Shown here in pieces: positions 61,652 to 64,000 of a stretch of 64,000 nt of DNA. The stretch's first letter is position 1, and each line of letters begins with the position of its first letter. The translations under genes were made by a program, and so were the position numbers. Location of the stretch: assembly GCA_963805405.1 (NCBI GenBank), contig CAWDUC010000001.1:186001-250000 (forward strand), read 5' to 3'. Under the pieces are notes generated by a model. That model was not told the DNA's origin. It made no database searches and worked only from the letters and a program-made list of their open reading frames with translations. Origin of the DNA: JAEUMG01 sp963805405 (lineage in GTDB: Bacteria > Pseudomonadota > Alphaproteobacteria > Rhizobiales > Aestuariivirgaceae).

Positions 61652-62499
61652 GGATTGAAGTAGGGAACCTTGGCCGGATCCTTGCCCCAGACCGCGGCGA
61701 GATACTTGTCGGCAAGTTTGGACATCGTGCCGTCATCGATCATCGATTGGAGAATCTTGTCGACGGTTGCGTTGTTGGCGCCGCCTTTGGGATAAAGCGC
61801 CCCATAGGTCTCGCCCGTCTTGTACTGTCCGATGACCATGACCTTGCCGCCGCTATTCACTTCCTCGGCAAGGGTGATCGCCGTATCGGTGAGCGCGGCG
61901 TCGATCTGGCCGGCGCGCAATGCGGTGAACATGCTGCCCTGCTCGTCATAGACCTGGACATTGGTCAAACCGAGCGTGCCGGTTGCGAAAGCAGCGCCAG
62001 TCGTTGCCTGCTGTACGCCGATCGTCTTGTCTTTGATCGACTTCTCGTCGACCGGGTTGTCGCTGCGCACCAGAACGCCAATATCGGAATGGAAATACGG
62101 GATGGAAAAATCGACCACCTTCTTGCGTTCGTCGGTGATTGAGATTTCCGACATGGCGAGATCGAAATCGGATGTCTGGCCGGTGACCAGAGGATCCCAT
62201 CCGACATTGACGACTTCGAGCTTGTCATAACCCGCACGCCAGGCGATTTCCGCCGCCATGCAATATTCCATTCCGTCCTTGATGGCTTCCGGCGTATCGC
62301 CGTTCCACCAGATCGGCGCTGGCAATGATACTTCGACCGTAAGCTGCCCGGCCTTGGCCGGATTGGCGATGGGGATCGAACCCTTTTGGCCCGTTAATTC
62401 GCAATTGCCGATCATGTCAGCGGCTTGCGCCGTCGCATGGAAACCGGCGAGCAGAGCGATGACGCCGCTCGCCAGCAATATTCCCTTGAACCTATTCAT
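61648..62499 (-). CDS. Amino-acid ABC transporter substrate-binding protein
   Basis: 283-residue periplasmic SBP_bac_3-family protein. ATG 62499 has GGGAGG 9 bp upstream. An in-frame ATG three codons earlier is less well placed. The signal peptide is FKGILLASGVIALLAGFHATAQA. Two cysteines (GNCELTG and MEYCMAAEIAWRAG) may pair. Ligand-cleft landmarks are FDLAMSEISITDERKKVVDFSIPYF in part and ALRAGQIDAALTDTAITL. The amino acid bound cannot be stated. Confidence 0.9.
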   Translation of the reverse strand: MNRFKGILLASGVIALLAGFHATAQAADMIGNCELTGQKGSIPIANPAKAGQLTVEVSLPAPIWWNGDTPEAIKDGMEYCMAAEIAWRAGYDKLEVVNVGWDPLVTGQTSDFDLAMSEISITDERKKVVDFSIPYFHSDIGVLVRSDNPVDEKSIKDKTIGVQQATTGAAFATGTLGLTNVQVYDEQGSMFTALRAGQIDAALTDTAITLAEEVNSGGKVMVIGQYKTGETYGALYPKGGANNATVDKILQSMIDDGTMSKLADKYLAAVWGKDPAKVPYFNP

Positions 62500-62591
62500 G
62501 GATAACATCCTCCCGGCCGGGGTTTGAATGCGCCGCAACACCAGAGACTAGACCAAATGCGGCTAGCTTGGGCAAGTGTCCGGCAAAATGC

Positions 62592-62987
62592 TCAATTCGA
62601 TTTGGAATCGGCGAACTGCTTTACCATCCCCATGATGGCACGTCGCGCCACCGGATCGCTGATCTCGCTAAAGGCACGGGCCAATTGCGAGACCTCCGAC
62701 GAGGTAAGCAGATCGGTCATGCCGACTTCCGACATTCCCGGCTGCTGGCTGCTCGCCTCAGGCAATTCGTCAAAGAAGAACTGCACGGGAACGCCGAGTA
62801 TCTGCGCCAAGTAGTAGAGCCGGCTGGCGCTGACGCGGTTTGATCCCTTCTCGTATTTCTGCACTTGCTGGAACGTAATGCCCAGCATCTCGCCCAGCTT
62901 TTCCTGGCTCATGCCAATCAGCAGGCGTCTCATCCGCACGCGGTTTCCGACGTGCCGGTCAATATAATTCGGGTCTCTTTTAGACAT
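62592..62987 (-). CDS. phrR: XRE-family regulator of the PhrR/PraR type
   Basis: 131 residues from ATG 62987. The helix-turn-helix is GNRVRMRRLLIGMSQEKLGE and MLGITFQQVQKYEKGSNRVS, followed by ASRLYYLAQILGVPVQFFF and a C-terminal acidic/helical dimer part, ARAFSEISDPVARRAIMGMVKQ in part. Proteins of this kind (PhrR of Sinorhizobium, PraR of Rhizobium, adjacent to lnt/actA) respond to acid or other stress and affect biofilm and quorum sensing. The identity comes from sequence pattern plus the lnt neighbour. Confidence 0.82.
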   Translation of the reverse strand: MSKRDPNYIDRHVGNRVRMRRLLIGMSQEKLGEMLGITFQQVQKYEKGSNRVSASRLYYLAQILGVPVQFFFDELPEASSQQPGMSEVGMTDLLTSSEVSQLARAFSEISDPVARRAIMGMVKQFADSKSN

Positions 62988-63088
62988 ATGCTCGCCCCCA
63001 GATCCCTCTCTTCGGTCTGTCAATCACTTCACTCAGACCGATTGCCCCCGATCTGCGGCCACGTAGTTATAACCACCATTCCGTGATC

Positions 63089-63140
63089 ACGAATTCGTGT
63101 TCCCGCTTTATTGATAATACACCCAATGAATATTAGCAAT
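63089..63140 (-). promoter_or_regulatory. Palindromes upstream of phrR
   Basis: The 208-bp gap between lnt and phrR is AT-rich against its surroundings. It holds a perfect 12-bp palindrome CACGAATTCGTG (63089-63100) and an inverted repeat TTGATAATA / TATTAGCAA (one mismatch, 63112-63140), both 100 to 150 bp before the phrR start. They are candidate operators, perhaps for autoregulation. Confidence 0.4.
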
Positions 63141-63195
63141 TGGTAGACCAGATCCTGGGTGGTTTTTCGTGTTGGTGCGATCTCTGACTATTGGC

Positions 63196-64000
63196 CTAGG
63201 CACGCCTGTCGCTACGCGACGTAGGTAAGGATAGAACTACAACCAGTGCGAGAGCAATCCCCATAACTACAACCAACATCAAGTCCCCCCAGCGGCTGTA
63301 GAGAGTGGAAGGACCGGCCAGGGGAAGGCCGGTATCGATTACGCCGCGCTCGCCGAGGGGCAGGGATTGCAGCACGCGGCCCTTAGCGTCGACCACGGCG
63401 GAAATGCCGGAATTGGCAGAGCGGATGATGGGAAGCCCCTGCTCGATGGCGCGTAGTTGCACCTGTGCTAGATGCTGGTAGGGCCCGCTCGTTTTTCCGA
63501 ACCATCCATCATTGGTGACATTGACGATCCAGCCCGGACGATGCGCGGCGTCGATCAGGTCGTCGGGAAAGATGACTTCATAGCAGATGAGGAACCCCGC
63601 ATCGGGCGCACCGGCAATCGGAAGCGTTGCGGGGCCATGTCCGGCATTGAAGCTTCCGGGAACGGTGACGACCTTGCGAAAACCCAAAGGCTCGAGGAGC
63701 CATTCCAGAGGCAGGAACTCCCCGCCCGGCACGAGCCGCCACTTGTCGTAACTCAAGATGACGTTTCCGGCGCCATCGAAACCCATGATGCTGTTGAAGA
63801 TGCGTTGCCCGCCCTCCTGCGATCGATCGCGCCGCAATCCGCCCGTGACGAGGACGCCCTTCTCGCCCAGCATGGCGGCGATGATATCACGCGCTTCGGT
63901 GCTCTCTTCGAGATAGAAGGGCACCGCACTTTCCGGCCAGACGATGTGGCTAAATCGCTTTTCGGCACCGGCAGCGCCTTGCGAACTGAGTTCGAGGAGC
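63196..64000 (-). CDS. lnt: Apolipoprotein N-acyltransferase Lnt (C-terminal part, 5' end outside window)
   Basis: Third step of bacterial lipoprotein maturation at the inner membrane. The visible 267 residues contain the periplasmic nitrilase-like domain with its whole triad: glutamate in HIVWPESAVPFYL, lysine in SYDKWRLVPGGEFLPL and cysteine in GFLICYEVIFPDDL. NVTNDGWFGKTSGPYQH and RSANSGISAVVDAKGR follow, then the final membrane segment LMLVVVMGIALALVVVLSL. The N-terminal membrane bundle lies beyond 64000. It precedes phrR, the order known from rhizobia (actA-phrR). Confidence 0.95.
   Translation of the reverse strand, partial: LLELSSQGAAGAEKRFSHIVWPESAVPFYLEESTEARDIIAAMLGEKGVLVTGGLRRDRSQEGGQRIFNSIMGFDGAGNVILSYDKWRLVPGGEFLPLEWLLEPLGFRKVVTVPGSFNAGHGPATLPIAGAPDAGFLICYEVIFPDDLIDAAHRPGWIVNVTNDGWFGKTSGPYQHLAQVQLRAIEQGLPIIRSANSGISAVVDAKGRVLQSLPLGERGVIDTGLPLAGPSTLYSRWGDLMLVVVMGIALALVVVLSLPTSRSDRRA

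Noticed and set aside
1..64000. CRISPR arrays, prophage, transposase or tRNA genes
   Set aside because: Read through on both strands. No regularly spaced repeats, integrase or transposase motifs, or recognisable tRNA cloverleaf were found. The only repeats are short intergenic palindromes and the lysine-rich coding repeats.

Overview
The window is a stretch of chromosome from an alphaproteobacterium of the order Hyphomicrobiales (Rhizobiales). GC is high (my estimate is about 60 percent). Signs of this placement are the rimP-nusA-ylxR-infB-rbfA-truB-rpsO-pnp block next to metK-trmB, an lnt-phrR pair, a GlpSTPQ-type glycerol ABC transporter with a DUF2160 protein, a malyl-CoA lyase, and a hypothetical protein of a type common in rhizobia (17166-17885). 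Genus cannot be fixed. No rRNA, tRNA, CRISPR array, phage or transposase gene was seen.

Region by region: (1) 1-13467, all on the minus strand, is a purine salvage and degradation cluster. It holds a glycerate kinase (ttuD), a LysR regulator, uraH, xdhA-xdhB-xdhC, a BMP-family nucleoside-type ABC transporter (ATPase, two permeases, binding protein) and a urate hydroxylase puuD whose membrane domain is duplicated in frame. (2) 13591-17885 holds an outer-membrane barrel, malyl-CoA lyase, a secreted DUF6600-like protein with polylysine repeats, and a hypothetical gene. (3) 18043-29368 is a glycerol locus read glpR-glpD-glpV-glpS-glpT-glpP-glpQ-glpU, followed by a VOC protein, wrbA and glpK. (4) 29456-33615 holds upp, a single-domain response regulator, a small ORF, cytochrome c', a diheme cytochrome c and a JmjC/cupin protein. 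The last is coupled to a CelD-like acyltransferase and a flippase (to 36087). (5) 36228-44394 is housekeeping: rpmF, mtgA, a polyprenyl synthase, ispG, the zur-znuC-znuB zinc operon with a Zur box, a hydrolase and aqpZ. (6) 44493-53860 is the rimP-to-pnp RNA and translation block. (7) 53988-64000 holds a TSUP permease, trmB, metK, a solitary ectC, a repeat-containing OmpA protein, an AhpD-like protein, an amino-acid ABC transporter, the regulator phrR and the C-terminal half of lnt.

How the genes work together: the BMP transporter would bring in purine nucleosides or bases. Xanthine dehydrogenase makes urate, PuuD and UraH take it toward allantoin, and glycerate kinase finishes the glyoxylate branch released further down. 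Malyl-CoA lyase also handles glyoxylate. The glycerol locus covers uptake, phosphorylation, oxidation and repression. The zinc operon carries both its own repressor and its operator.

Quality warning: about nineteen single-base frameshifts hit fourteen genes, including infB, pnp and truB, and several lie in short homopolymers. This is best read as uncorrected sequencing indels. I therefore annotate the affected genes as full-length CDSs with the break position given, not as pseudogenes.
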